Shown: one piece after another, positions 14,485 through 22,026 of the stretch
Numbering within the stretch: the first letter of the stretch is position 1
Layout of the letters: the number at the start of each line of letters is the position of its first letter
Assembly (NCBI GenBank): GCA_038319215.1
Contig: JBBQCZ010000057.1
Coordinates: forward strand, 1 to 22,026
Source: Bact-19 sp038319215
Lineage (GTDB): Bacteria > Bacteroidota > Bacteroidia > Bacteroidales > ML635J-15
DNA: 22,026 nt
Direction of reading: 5' to 3'
Made by a program: the position numbers and the translations under genes
The notes under the pieces: model-generated
Database searches by the model: none
What the model was told of the DNA's origin: nothing
Seen by the model: only the letters and a program-made list of their open reading frames with translations

Positions 14485-14961
14485 ATGAGGAAGTCAAGAC
14501 CAAAGAAAAGAACGATATTACCGGATCCAAAATTTAACGATTCAAGGGTAACCAGATTTGTTAACGATATGATGTGGGATGGTAAAAAATCAACTTCTTT
14601 TAAGATTTTTTACGATTGTATGGATATTATTGAAAAGAAGATGAAAGATTCTGAAGAATCTCCTCTCGAAGTATGGAGAAAAGCTTTGGATAACATTACC
14701 CCATCTGTTGAGGTTAAAAGCCGCAGAATTGGTGGAGCTACTTTTCAAGTACCAACAGAAATCCGTGGAGATAGAAAAGTTTCAGTAAGTCATAAATGGA
14801 TGTTATTGTACGCCCGCAAACGTAGTGGTCGTGGAATGGCAGAAAAACTTGCTGCTGAACTTTTAGCTGCCTACAATAATGAAGGTGCTGCATATAAGAA
14901 AAAAGAAGATACTCACAGAATGGCAGAAGCAAATAAAGCTTTCTCTCACTTCAGATTTTAA
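14485..14961 (+). CDS. rpsG: 30S ribosomal protein uS7
   Basis: S7 starts assembly of the 30S head by binding the 3' domain of 16S rRNA and contacts the E-site tRNA. The N-terminal MRKSRPKKRTILPDPKFND is followed by the conserved VTRFVNDMMWDGKK, PSVEVKSRRIGGATFQVPTEI and ARKRSGRGMAEKLAAELLAAYNNEG segments. At 158 residues the length is standard. It lies 24 bases after rpsL and 12 before fusA in the str-type order. In E. coli S7 represses its own operon; no comparable rpsL-rpsG structure was sought in detail here, and the 24-base gap leaves little room for one. Confidence 0.98.
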   Translation: MRKSRPKKRTILPDPKFNDSRVTRFVNDMMWDGKKSTSFKIFYDCMDIIEKKMKDSEESPLEVWRKALDNITPSVEVKSRRIGGATFQVPTEIRGDRKVSVSHKWMLLYARKRSGRGMAEKLAAELLAAYNNEGAAYKKKEDTHRMAEANKAFSHFRF

Positions 14962-14973
14962 TCAATCATTTCA

Positions 14974-17079
14974 ATGAGTGTTAATCTTGTAAATACCAGA
15001 AATATTGGCATAATGGCTCATATAGACGCGGGTAAAACCACGACTACTGAGCGCATTCTGTATTATACTGGTATTAACTACAAGATTGGCGAAGTTCATG
15101 AGGGCACTGCCACGATGGACTGGATGGTGCAGGAACAGGAGCGAGGTATAACAATCACTTCGGCTGCTACCACAACTTTCTGGAATGTTGATGAGAGTAG
15201 GTATAAGATAAATATTATTGACACTCCAGGTCATGTTGACTTCACAGTAGAAGTAGAGCGCTCCTTAAGAATTCTTGATGGGGCGATTGCTGTTTTTTGT
15301 GCAGTTGGTGGTGTGGAGCCGCAAAGTGAGACGGTTTGGCATCAGGCAAATCGATATAACGTGCCTCGATTAGCGTTCATTAATAAAATGGATCGTTCTG
15401 GTGCTGATTTTATCGGAGTTGTACAGCAAATTGAAGAAAAACTTGGAGCAAAGCCTTTGGTATTACAATTGCCGATTGGTGAAGAAGATAGTTTTATTGG
15501 AGTAATTGACCTTATTGAAGAAAAAGCATACATTTGGAACAATGACGATGAGTCTTTGGGAGTAAATTTTGAAGTAACAGATGTCCCCGAAGATATGAAG
15601 GAAGAAGTTTTAGCATATCGCGAAAAACTTATCGAAACAGTTATCGAAGGCGATGATCAAATGCTTGAAGTCTTTTTCGAAGATAGATCAAAGATTTCTG
15701 TTAAAGAGTTTAAAAACTTGTTAAGAAAATCTGTGATTAGCGGAAATTATGTTCCAGTATTATGCGGATCGGCTTTTAAAAACAAAGGAGTTCAATTATT
15801 GCTTAATGCTGTTTGTGATTATTTACCTTCACCAATGGACGTGGAAGCAATTATTGGTCATCATCCGAATACAGATGAGTTGGTATCTAGACAACCCGAT
15901 TCTGATGGCCCGCTCGCCGCTTTATGTTTTAAAATCTCGGCTAATACTTTTGTCGGCAAACTAGCCTACCTTAGAATTTACAGTGGAGAAATAAAAACCG
16001 GACAAATGATTTTTAATGTCCGAAGTGGTAAAAAAGAGAGAGTCACAAGGATTTTTCAAATGCACTCAAATAAACAAACTCAAATCGATAATATTGAGGC
16101 TGGTGATATTTGTGCGATTGTTGGTTTAAAAGATATCGTTACTGGTGATACACTTTGTGATGAAAACAAACCAGTGATTCTTGATAAAATGCAATTTCCA
16201 GAACCTGTTATTTCTATCGCGGTAGAAGCTCAATATCAGGCAGATTTGGAAAAGCTTGTTCAGGCATTGGCAAAATTAGCAGAAGAAGATCCAACCTTTA
16301 CAATAAGATATGATGAGATCTCTGGACAAACCTTAGTTAGTGGTATGGGAGAGTTACATCTCGAAATTATCATCGACCGGTTAGTTAGAGAATTTGGACT
16401 TAAAATAAATCAGGGTAAACCACAAGTAAATTATAAAGAGGAATTCCTTGATAATATCAGACACAACTATATATTTAAAAAGCAAACTGGCGGAAAAGGT
16501 AGATTTGCTGATATTACAGTAAACATTGGAACTGTAAATGATAAAGATATTACAGGTCTGATTTTTACAAATAGTATTTCTGGAGGTAAATTACCAAAGG
16601 AATATATTGCTGCAGTGGAAAAAGGATTTAGAGAATCTATGTCTAATGGACCAATCGGTGGGTATCCAGTTCATAGTATGAATGTAGAACTTGTTGATGG
16701 AAGTTATCATAGTGTTGACAGTGATCCTTTAGCATTCCAAATTGCCGCAGGTATGTGTTACAGTGAAGTCTCAAAAAAGCTCAAGAGTACAATTCTTGAA
16801 CCTGTAATGAAACTTGAAATTGTAACACCTGAAGATTACTTGGGAGATATTAGTGCTGATTTAAACCGTCGTCGTGCAACGATTGAAGGAATGGATCATA
16901 AAGGAATGCACCGTGTACTTAGAGCCAGAGTTCCTATGTCTGAGCAATTTGGTTATATAACTGCACTTCGCACAATTAGTTCTGGACGAGCAATGTTTAG
17001 TATGGAATTTTCACATTATGAAAGAGTTCCTGCGAATGTTTTAGAAGAATTAGTAAATAGTAGAAAATTTATTTTTTAA
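14974..17079 (+). CDS. fusA: Translation elongation factor G
   Basis: EF-G is the GTPase that drives tRNA-mRNA translocation on the ribosome. It has the P-loop AHIDAGKTT (15-23), the switch region QEQERGITITSAATTT, DTPGH (83-87, with catalytic H87) and NKMD (137-140). Domain II follows with FVGKLAYLRIYSG (326-338), then domain III (MGELHLEIIIDR) and domain IV (PQVNYKEEF onwards). At 701 residues the length is standard. Some normally conserved positions differ: ANT (323-325) in place of the usual TDP before FVG, and GDISADLNRRRATIEGM (624-640) where GDVIGDLNSRRGxIxGM is usual. The operon position argues that it is the main EF-G. No tuf gene follows. Confidence 0.97.
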   Translation: MSVNLVNTRNIGIMAHIDAGKTTTTERILYYTGINYKIGEVHEGTATMDWMVQEQERGITITSAATTTFWNVDESRYKINIIDTPGHVDFTVEVERSLRILDGAIAVFCAVGGVEPQSETVWHQANRYNVPRLAFINKMDRSGADFIGVVQQIEEKLGAKPLVLQLPIGEEDSFIGVIDLIEEKAYIWNNDDESLGVNFEVTDVPEDMKEEVLAYREKLIETVIEGDDQMLEVFFEDRSKISVKEFKNLLRKSVISGNYVPVLCGSAFKNKGVQLLLNAVCDYLPSPMDVEAIIGHHPNTDELVSRQPDSDGPLAALCFKISANTFVGKLAYLRIYSGEIKTGQMIFNVRSGKKERVTRIFQMHSNKQTQIDNIEAGDICAIVGLKDIVTGDTLCDENKPVILDKMQFPEPVISIAVEAQYQADLEKLVQALAKLAEEDPTFTIRYDEISGQTLVSGMGELHLEIIIDRLVREFGLKINQGKPQVNYKEEFLDNIRHNYIFKKQTGGKGRFADITVNIGTVNDKDITGLIFTNSISGGKLPKEYIAAVEKGFRESMSNGPIGGYPVHSMNVELVDGSYHSVDSDPLAFQIAAGMCYSEVSKKLKSTILEPVMKLEIVTPEDYLGDISADLNRRRATIEGMDHKGMHRVLRARVPMSEQFGYITALRTISSGRAMFSMEFSHYERVPANVLEELVNSRKFIF

Positions 17080-17095
17080 TAATAGATAGAATAGT

Positions 17096-17404
17096 ATGAA
17101 TCAAAAAATCAGAATTAAGCTGAAATCTTACGACCATAATTTGGTTGACAAATCAGCAGAGAAAATTCTTAAGACCGTAAAAACTACCGGTGCAATAGTA
17201 AGAGGACCAATTCCACTTCCTACCCACAAACGTATTTTTACTGTTAATCGTTCTACATTCGTAAACAAAAAATCAAGAGAACAATTTGAACTTAGTTCTT
17301 ACAAACGTTTACTTGATATTTACAGTACGACTTCAAAAACGATTGATGCTCTGATGAAATTGGAATTACCAAGTGGAGTAGATGTTGAAATTAAAGCGAG
17401 TTAA
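17096..17404 (+). CDS. rpsJ: 30S ribosomal protein uS10
   Basis: A head protein of the 30S subunit that is also NusE, a partner of NusG/NusB in antitermination. The 102-residue length is normal. The conserved KIRIKLKSYDHNLVDKSAEKI, TGAIVRGPIPLPTHKRIFTV and REQFELSSYKRLLDI segments are present. It follows fusA by only 16 bases, so there is no separate S10-operon leader, and the gene is probably read from the rpsL promoter. Confidence 0.98.
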   Translation: MNQKIRIKLKSYDHNLVDKSAEKILKTVKTTGAIVRGPIPLPTHKRIFTVNRSTFVNKKSREQFELSSYKRLLDIYSTTSKTIDALMKLELPSGVDVEIKAS

Positions 17405-17422
17405 ATTTAAAAAGAAATTGAA

Positions 17423-18064
17423 ATGCAAGGAATTATTGGTAAAAAAGTAGGTATGACTTCCATTTACAGTGTTGAGGGAAAAAACATTCCATGCACTGTT
17501 GTCGAAGCAGGGCCTTGCGTAGTAACCCAGATCCGTAATATGGAAACAGATGGTTACGAAGCAGTGCAGCTAGCTTTCGATGAGAAGAAGGAAAAGCATA
17601 CGACCAAAGCAATGAAAGGTCATTTTGCAAAGGCCGGTACCACTCCAAAAAGGAAGTTGGTAGAATTAAAAAACTTCGGTAAAATTAAAAAAGGCGAAGA
17701 GTTTGCAGAAGTAGTGGTAGGAGATAAAATCACTGTTGATATTTTTATTGAAGGTGAATTTTGTGATGTAACAGGAACCTCAAAAGGTAAAGGCTTTCAG
17801 GGTGTAGTAAAGAGACACGGTTTTTCCGGTGTTAATGATGCTACTCATGGTCAGCATAACCGTCTTAGAGCACCAGGATCATTAGGCGCTTCATCATGGC
17901 CATCAAGAGTATTCAAAGGAATGCGTATGGGCGGCCGTATGGGTACAGACACGGTTAAAATGGTCAGTTTGAGAGTTTTAAAAGTGATTCCAGAAAGTAA
18001 TCTTGTTCTAATAAAAGGTTCGGTTCCTGGAGCAAAAGGTTCATATTTAATTATTCAAAGATAA
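17423..18064 (+). CDS. rplC: 50S ribosomal protein uL3
   Basis: L3 is an early assembly protein near the peptidyl transferase centre. It opens IIGKKVGMTSIYSVEGKNIP and contains the long extension with VTGTSKGKGFQGVVKRHGF and RAPGSLGASSWPSRVFKGM. In E. coli this loop carries the glutamine methylated by PrmB (GQNQ); here it is GASS, so that modification site is absent, as in many non-enterobacterial lineages. The 213-residue length is standard. Its stop overlaps the rplD start as TAATG (18062-18066). Confidence 0.98.
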   Translation: MQGIIGKKVGMTSIYSVEGKNIPCTVVEAGPCVVTQIRNMETDGYEAVQLAFDEKKEKHTTKAMKGHFAKAGTTPKRKLVELKNFGKIKKGEEFAEVVVGDKITVDIFIEGEFCDVTGTSKGKGFQGVVKRHGFSGVNDATHGQHNRLRAPGSLGASSWPSRVFKGMRMGGRMGTDTVKMVSLRVLKVIPESNLVLIKGSVPGAKGSYLIIQR

Positions 18065-18690
18065 TGAAAGTATCAGTATATAATAAATCGGGAGAGGAAA
18101 CCGGAAGACAGGTAGAACTCAATGAGTCTATCTTTGGTGTTGAGCCCAACGATCATGCGATATATCTTGATTGCAAACAGTTTATGGCAAATAAACGCCA
18201 AGGAACGCACTCATCATTACATCGTGGTCTTGTATCCGGAAGTACCAGAAAAATAAAACGTCAAAAAGGAACTGGTACTGCCAGAGCTGGTAGTATTAAG
18301 AGTCCATTATTCAGAGGTGGAGGCCGTGCTTTTGGACCAGAGCCAAGAGTATATAATTTTAAGTTAAATAAAAAACTTAAAAGATTAGCTCGTAAATCTG
18401 CATTGACATATCGTGCGAAAGAGAATAATGTTTTTGTTGTTGATAACTTAATGTTTGACGAGATTAAAACCAAGAATATCATAGGCTTGAAAAATAATTT
18501 TAAGTTTATTGATAAAAAAATTCTTTTAATTGTGGCGGAATCAAATAAAAATGTATATTTGTCTTCTCGAAATTTAAAGGATGTAAATGTTGTAACTGCC
18601 TCAGACTTAAGTACTTACGATATTATGTGGGCTTCAATTTTAATGATAGAAGAGAGGTCAATTGATGTTTTTGAGAATTATTTAGCTTAA
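18064..18690 (+). CDS. rplD: 50S ribosomal protein uL4
   Basis: L4 lines the peptide exit tunnel with its long loop, here RGLVSGSTRKIKRQKGTGTA and IKSPLFRGGGRAFGPEPR. The 208-residue length is normal. In E. coli L4 also represses the S10 operon through a leader before rpsJ; there is no such leader in this cluster, so that feedback would need another site. Translational coupling with rplC is likely because the start overlaps the rplC stop by one base. It is followed by rplW after 12 bases. Confidence 0.97.
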   Translation: MKVSVYNKSGEETGRQVELNESIFGVEPNDHAIYLDCKQFMANKRQGTHSSLHRGLVSGSTRKIKRQKGTGTARAGSIKSPLFRGGGRAFGPEPRVYNFKLNKKLKRLARKSALTYRAKENNVFVVDNLMFDEIKTKNIIGLKNNFKFIDKKILLIVAESNKNVYLSSRNLKDVNVVTASDLSTYDIMWASILMIEERSIDVFENYLA

Positions 18691-18702
18691 AAAGACAAAA
18701 AA

Positions 18703-18993
18703 ATGGATATTTTAATAAGACCAATAGTAACCGAAAAAATGACGAAACAAGGAGAAACTTTGAATCGTTATGGTTTTATTGTTGACAAACGTGCCGACAA
18801 ACTGCAAATAAGAGCAGCGATTGAGAAAATGTACGAAGTTAATGTTGAGTCTGTTAATACAATGCGTTATGCTGGAAGAACTAAAGTTCGTTTCACAAAG
18901 GCAGGTGTTCAGAAAGGCAAAACCAATGCATATAAAAAAGCGATCATAACATTGGCAAAGGGAGAGGTAATTGATTTTTACAGCAATATTTAA
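18703..18993 (+). CDS. rplW: 50S ribosomal protein uL23
   Basis: L23 sits at the exit of the peptide tunnel and docks trigger factor and SRP. The protein (96 residues) begins MDILIRPIVTEKMT, with the conserved RYGFIVDKRADKLQIRAAIEKMY and VNTMRYAGRTKVRF segments. The Lys/Arg-rich loop GVQKGKTNAYKKAIITL is also typical. The gene starts after an A-rich stretch rather than a Shine-Dalgarno site and lies 9 bases before rplB. Confidence 0.97.
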   Translation: MDILIRPIVTEKMTKQGETLNRYGFIVDKRADKLQIRAAIEKMYEVNVESVNTMRYAGRTKVRFTKAGVQKGKTNAYKKAIITLAKGEVIDFYSNI

Positions 18994-19002
18994 AGAATAG
19001 AG

Positions 19003-19827
19003 ATGGCTTTAAGAAAACTAAATCCGACAACACCGGGTCAAAGATTTAAAACGATCAGTGCATTTGATGATATCACATGCTCTGTTCCGGAAAAATCTTT
19101 GTTGGTACCAATAAAAAAATCCGGTGGTAGAAACAATCAAGGTAAGATGACTATGCGTTATTTGGGCGGTGGTCACAAAAGAAATTACCGTATGATTGAT
19201 TTTAAGAGAGAACGTGACGGTATGAAAGCTACAGTAAAGACTATTGAATATGATCCGAATCGTTCGGCACGTATAGCTTTAGTTGTTTATGAAGATGGCG
19301 AGAAAAGATATATCGTTGCACCTAATGGTTTACAGGTAGGACAAATTTTGGAATCTGGTAAAGGAATAGCTCCTGAGTTGGGTAACACTTTATTTCTTTC
19401 TGATATTCCACTAGGAACAGTAGTTCATAATATAGAGCTCAGACCCGGACAGGGCGCTGTTATTGCCAGAAGTGCTGGTACTTATGCACAATTGGTATCA
19501 AGAGAAGGTAAATATGCAATCGTAAGAATGCCTTCTAGCGAAACTAGAAAGATTTTAACCACATGCAAAGCAACAATCGGTACTGTGTCAAATTCTGACC
19601 ATGCTCTTGAAAGCAGTGGTAAAGCTGGCCGTACTAGATGGCTGGGAAGACGTCCGCGTGTTAGAGGTGTTGTGATGAATCCAGTAGATCACCCAATGGG
19701 TGGTGGAGAAGGAAAATCTTCAGGCGGACACCCACGCTCTAGAAAGGGCTTACTTGCAAAAGGTTATAAAACTCGCAGCAAGAAAAAAGAATCCAACAAG
19801 TATATAATTGAACGTAGGAAAAAGTAA
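19003..19827 (+). CDS. rplB: 50S ribosomal protein uL2
   Basis: L2 binds 23S rRNA near the peptidyl transferase centre and bridges to the small subunit. The 274-residue sequence has the conserved start LRKLNPTTPGQRFKTIS, NNQGKMTMRYLGGGHKRNYR, IEYDPNRSARIALVVYEDGEK and the C-terminal block NPVDHPMGGGEGKSSGGHPRS, which includes the conserved histidine required for peptidyl transferase-centre function. The basic tail KTRSKKKESNKYIIERRKK is normal. It lies 9 bases after rplW and 10 before rpsS. Confidence 0.98.
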   Translation: MALRKLNPTTPGQRFKTISAFDDITCSVPEKSLLVPIKKSGGRNNQGKMTMRYLGGGHKRNYRMIDFKRERDGMKATVKTIEYDPNRSARIALVVYEDGEKRYIVAPNGLQVGQILESGKGIAPELGNTLFLSDIPLGTVVHNIELRPGQGAVIARSAGTYAQLVSREGKYAIVRMPSSETRKILTTCKATIGTVSNSDHALESSGKAGRTRWLGRRPRVRGVVMNPVDHPMGGGEGKSSGGHPRSRKGLLAKGYKTRSKKKESNKYIIERRKK

Positions 19828-19837
19828 ACAGTGAATT

Positions 19838-20104
19838 ATGAGCAGATCACTTAAAAAAGGACCATTTATTGACTTCAAATTAGAGAAGAAGGTAATAGCG
19901 ATGGAGGCAAGCGGAAAGAAAACAGCCATCAAAACTTGGGCAAGAGCTTCAGTTATTCCGCCGGAATTTGTAGGACACACATTCGCAACACATAACGGAA
20001 ATAAATTTATTCCTGTTTATGTTACCGAAAATATGGTAGGACACAAGTTGGGAGAATTTGCACCAACCAGAACCTTTAGAGGTCATGGTGGTAAAAAGAA
20101 ATAA
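19838..20104 (+). CDS. rpsS: 30S ribosomal protein uS19
   Basis: S19 is a head protein of the small subunit near the A site. The sequence opens SRSLKKGPFIDFKLEKKV and has KTWARASVIPPEFVGHTFATHNG, VGHKLGEFAPTRTFRGHGG and a lysine-rich end. At 88 residues the length is normal. It follows rplB by 10 bases and precedes rplV by 15 bases. The start ATG at 19838 follows AGTGAATT, without a purine-rich SD motif. Confidence 0.98.
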   Translation: MSRSLKKGPFIDFKLEKKVIAMEASGKKTAIKTWARASVIPPEFVGHTFATHNGNKFIPVYVTENMVGHKLGEFAPTRTFRGHGGKKK

Positions 20105-20119
20105 TAATAATATTGTATT

Positions 20120-20542
20120 ATGGGCGCACGTAAAAGAATAAAAGCAGACAGAAAAAAAGAAGAAAAGAAAAGCGTTAGCTTTGCAATTCTTCGTAATTGT
20201 CCGAGCTCTCCCAGGAAAATGAGACTTGTGGCAGACCTTGTTAGAGGTGTTGAAGTAGATAAAGCTTTAGACATTCTTAAATACTCTCCAAAATCAGCTT
20301 CTCGTGATATTGAGAAATTGTTAAAGTCAGCAGTTTCAAACTGGCAGACAAAAAATGAAGGGTCAAGAATGGAAGATGCTAATCTTATTGTTTCACTAAT
20401 CCACGTTGACGAAGGTCGTGCTTTGAAACGTATCAAGCCTGCTCCTCAGGGAAGAGCAAACAGGATTAGAAAACGTTCAAACCATGTTACTTTAGTGGTA
20501 GATAGTAAAAGTGAAAAAGTATTAGTAAACGAAAACGCATAA
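20120..20542 (+). CDS. rplV: 50S ribosomal protein uL22
   Basis: L22 lines the exit tunnel beside L4 and is a macrolide-contact protein. It shows SSPRKMRLVADLVRGVEVDKAL and the tunnel-loop segment RALKRIKPAPQGRANRIRKRSNHVTLVV. At 140 residues it is longer than the E. coli protein by about 30, because of an N-terminal basic extension (MGARKRIKADRKKEEKKS). The gap to rpsC is only four bases. Confidence 0.97.
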   Translation: MGARKRIKADRKKEEKKSVSFAILRNCPSSPRKMRLVADLVRGVEVDKALDILKYSPKSASRDIEKLLKSAVSNWQTKNEGSRMEDANLIVSLIHVDEGRALKRIKPAPQGRANRIRKRSNHVTLVVDSKSEKVLVNENA

Positions 20543-20546
20543 TTTC

Positions 20547-21284
20547 ATGGGACAAAAATGTAATCCGATAAGCAACAGGTTAGGTATAATCAAAGGATGG
20601 GATTCTAACTGGTTTGGCGGAAAAAAATATGCTGACAAACTTGCCGAAGATGCAAGCATTCGTCGTTATTTAAATGCACGTTTGGATAAAGCAAGCGTTT
20701 CAAAGATTATTATCGAAAGATCTTTGAAAATGATAACCATAACTATTAATACAGCACGTCCGGGCTTCGTAATTGGTAAAGGGGGAGATGAAGTAGATAA
20801 ACTTCGTGAAGAATTGAAGAAAATTACCAGTAAAGATGTTCAGATCAATATTTTTGAAATCAAACGTCCTGAGTTAGAAGCAGAATTAGTTGCAAATAAT
20901 GTTGCACGTCAAATCGAAAGCAAAATTGCTTATCGTCGTGCAGTTAAAATGGCTATCGCTTCAACAATGAGAATGGGCGCAGAAGGTATCAAAATTCAAT
21001 GCTCTGGCCGTTTGAACGGTGCTGAAATGGCAAGAAGCGAGATGTATAAAGAAGGAAGAACTCCTCTTCATACTTTAAGAGCTGATATTGATTATGCTTT
21101 GGCTGAAGCTTTAACAAAAACTGGTTTAATCGGTGTTAAAGTTTGGATTTGCAGAGGCGAAATTTACGGAAAGAGAGATTTGTCTCCAAATTTGGGAAAA
21201 TCTGTTCAGGGTAAAAAAGGTCCGCAAGCAGATCAGAGAGATCAGAGAGATCAGAGAAATAATAATAGAAAAAGAAGGAAATAA
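20547..21284 (+). CDS. rpsC: 30S ribosomal protein uS3 with DQR-repeat tail
   Basis: S3 lies at the mRNA entry channel. The start MGQKCNPISNRLGIIKGWDSN is typical, and the KH domain carries FVIGKGGDEVDKL, the GXXG RNA-binding loop. The C-terminal domain follows with MRMGAEGIKIQCSGRLNGAEM and LIGVKVWICRGEIYGKRD. The tail after residue 220 is low-complexity: ADQRDQRDQRNNNRKRRK, encoded by a 9-base tandem repeat. The length is 245 residues, somewhat longer than E. coli S3. Distance to rplP is 18 bases. Confidence 0.97.
   Translation: MGQKCNPISNRLGIIKGWDSNWFGGKKYADKLAEDASIRRYLNARLDKASVSKIIIERSLKMITITINTARPGFVIGKGGDEVDKLREELKKITSKDVQINIFEIKRPELEAELVANNVARQIESKIAYRRAVKMAIASTMRMGAEGIKIQCSGRLNGAEMARSEMYKEGRTPLHTLRADIDYALAEALTKTGLIGVKVWICRGEIYGKRDLSPNLGKSVQGKKGPQADQRDQRDQRNNNRKRRK
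21231..21257 (+). repeat. Triple 9-base tandem repeat in the rpsC tail
   Basis: GATCAGAGA occurs three times in a row and codes DQR three times in frame. It lies in the non-conserved C-terminal extension of S3, where length changes in whole repeats would be tolerated. Confidence 0.9.
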
Positions 21285-21302
21285 ATCTGAAAAATTAGAG
21301 CT

Positions 21303-21728
21303 ATGTTACAGCCAAAAAAGACAAAATTCAGAAGACAGCAAAAAGGGAGAATGAAAGGCAATTCTCAGCGCGGAAACGTTATTGCTTTCGGTTCGTTCGG
21401 AATAAAAGCAATGGAAGCTGCCTGGATCACAGGACGCCAGATCGAAGCAGCCCGTATCGCTGTTACTAGAAAAATGCAACGTCAAGGACAAATATGGATA
21501 AGAATCTTTCCTGATAAGCCTATTACAAAAAAACCTGCAGAGGTTCGTATGGGTAAAGGTAAAGGAGCTCCAGAAGGTTTCGTTGCAAGAGTTAGTCCAG
21601 GTAGAATATTATTTGAAGCAGAAGGTGTATCTTTTGACATTGCAAAAGAGGCTTTAAGATTAGCTGCTCAAAAATTGCCAATCAAGACAAAATTCATCGT
21701 GAGACACGATTTTGATTATAACGAATAA
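21303..21728 (+). CDS. rplP: 50S ribosomal protein uL16
   Basis: L16 helps place the A-site and central protuberance elements of the large subunit. The conserved MLQPKKTKFRRQQKGRMKG start, GNVIAFGSFGIKAMEAAWIT, and the VRMGKGKGAPEGFVARVSPG block are intact. At 141 residues the length is normal. The gene follows rpsC by 18 bases and precedes rpmC by 11, as in the usual S10 order (rpsC, rplP, rpmC, rpsQ). Confidence 0.98.
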   Translation: MLQPKKTKFRRQQKGRMKGNSQRGNVIAFGSFGIKAMEAAWITGRQIEAARIAVTRKMQRQGQIWIRIFPDKPITKKPAEVRMGKGKGAPEGFVARVSPGRILFEAEGVSFDIAKEALRLAAQKLPIKTKFIVRHDFDYNE

Positions 21729-21739
21729 ATCTGAGTGAG

Positions 21740-21940
21740 ATGAAAAATAAAGAAATAGTGGGTTTAACCACCAAAGAAATCACTGAAAGGATTGAAACGG
21801 AGCAGTTTAATTTGACTAAACTAAAAATGAGTCATGCTGTTTCTCCTCTTGAAAATCCTCAGCGTATAAAAGAATTAAGAAGACTAATTGCAAAACTGAA
21901 AACTGAGTTTCGCAATAGAGAATTAACCGAGACTAAATAG
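21740..21940 (+). CDS. rpmC: 50S ribosomal protein uL29
   Basis: L29 is a short two-helix protein beside L23 at the peptide exit. The 66 residues include EIVGLTTKEITERIETEQF and the terminal NPQRIKELRRLIAKLKTEF helix, typical of the family. It is the next-to-last gene in the window, with a 9-base gap to the rpsQ start. Confidence 0.96.
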   Translation: MKNKEIVGLTTKEITERIETEQFNLTKLKMSHAVSPLENPQRIKELRRLIAKLKTEFRNRELTETK

Positions 21941-21949
21941 GCACTGACT

Positions 21950-22026
21950 ATGGAAAACAGGAATTTAAGAAAAGAACGTGTTGGCATCGTTGTTAGCAAT
22001 AAAATGGATAAATCAATCGTGGTTGC
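21950..22026 (+). CDS. rpsQ: 30S ribosomal protein uS17, N-terminal part (cut by window edge)
   Basis: The ATG at 21950 opens MENRNLRKERVGIVVSNKM, then DKSIVV before the window ends. The RVGIVVSNKMDKSIVV stretch is the conserved first strand of S17, a 16S rRNA-binding protein. The position after rpmC is the canonical one. About 25 codons are present. Confidence 0.95.
   Translation, partial: MENRNLRKERVGIVVSNKMDKSIVV

Noticed and set aside
20083..20436. Minus-strand ORF of 117 codons across rpsS/rplV
   Set aside because: It is antisense to clear ribosomal protein genes, and its product has no recognised domain.
1..22026. Insertion sequence, prophage or genomic island
   Set aside because: There are no transposase, integrase or tRNA genes and no paired long inverted repeats. 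Composition looks even and the genes are typical of Bacteroidota chromosomes.

Overview
The window looks like chromosomal DNA from a member of the Bacteroidota. It is AT-rich and its genes lack Shine-Dalgarno sites. It has Bacteroidota-type -7 boxes (TAnnTTTG), several proteins with type IX secretion (T9SS) C-terminal sorting domains, and the families Omp28, DUF6029 and OMP_b-brl. The str and S10 ribosomal clusters are fused without a tuf gene. Genus and species cannot be read from this sequence. No tRNA, rRNA, CRISPR array, insertion sequence or prophage gene was seen.

Left part (1-4128). A truncated exported-protein gene lies at the left edge. A T9SS-exported propeller-like protein overlaps the 3' end of a class I fructose-1,6-bisphosphatase gene (fbp). 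Divergent from fbp is a small lipoprotein with a clear terminator, followed by a zinc-ribbon SAM methyltransferase.

Middle part (4129-11202) is the most distinctive region. Five minus-strand genes form a tight operon, read right to left: TlpA-like thioredoxin, DUF6029 outer-membrane barrel, Omp28-type lipoprotein, small OMP_b-brl barrel, and ubiX. Two of the junctions are TAATG overlaps. Upstream, behind its own terminator, lies a second Omp28-family protein that carries a T9SS sorting domain. Three of these products have thioredoxin-type CXXC motifs, and the DUF6029 barrel has only two cysteines, a CX4C pair near its C-terminus. I infer a cell-envelope thiol/redox module. A divergent small T9SS protein follows.

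YraN and a PLP-dependent serine/threonine dehydratase or racemase form a plus-strand pair. It converges on a duplicated beta-helix-like lipoprotein across a 23-base gap filled by a bidirectional terminator.

Right part (13679-22026). A 347-base intergenic region holds the rpsL promoter and three copies of TTATTAACA (two direct, one inverted). It is followed by a continuous operon: rpsL, rpsG, fusA, rpsJ, rplC, rplD, rplW, rplB, rpsS, rplV, rpsC, rplP, rpmC and the start of rpsQ. The S12 protein carries an alanine-rich C-terminal extension coded by GCA repeats, and S3 ends in a DQR tandem repeat.
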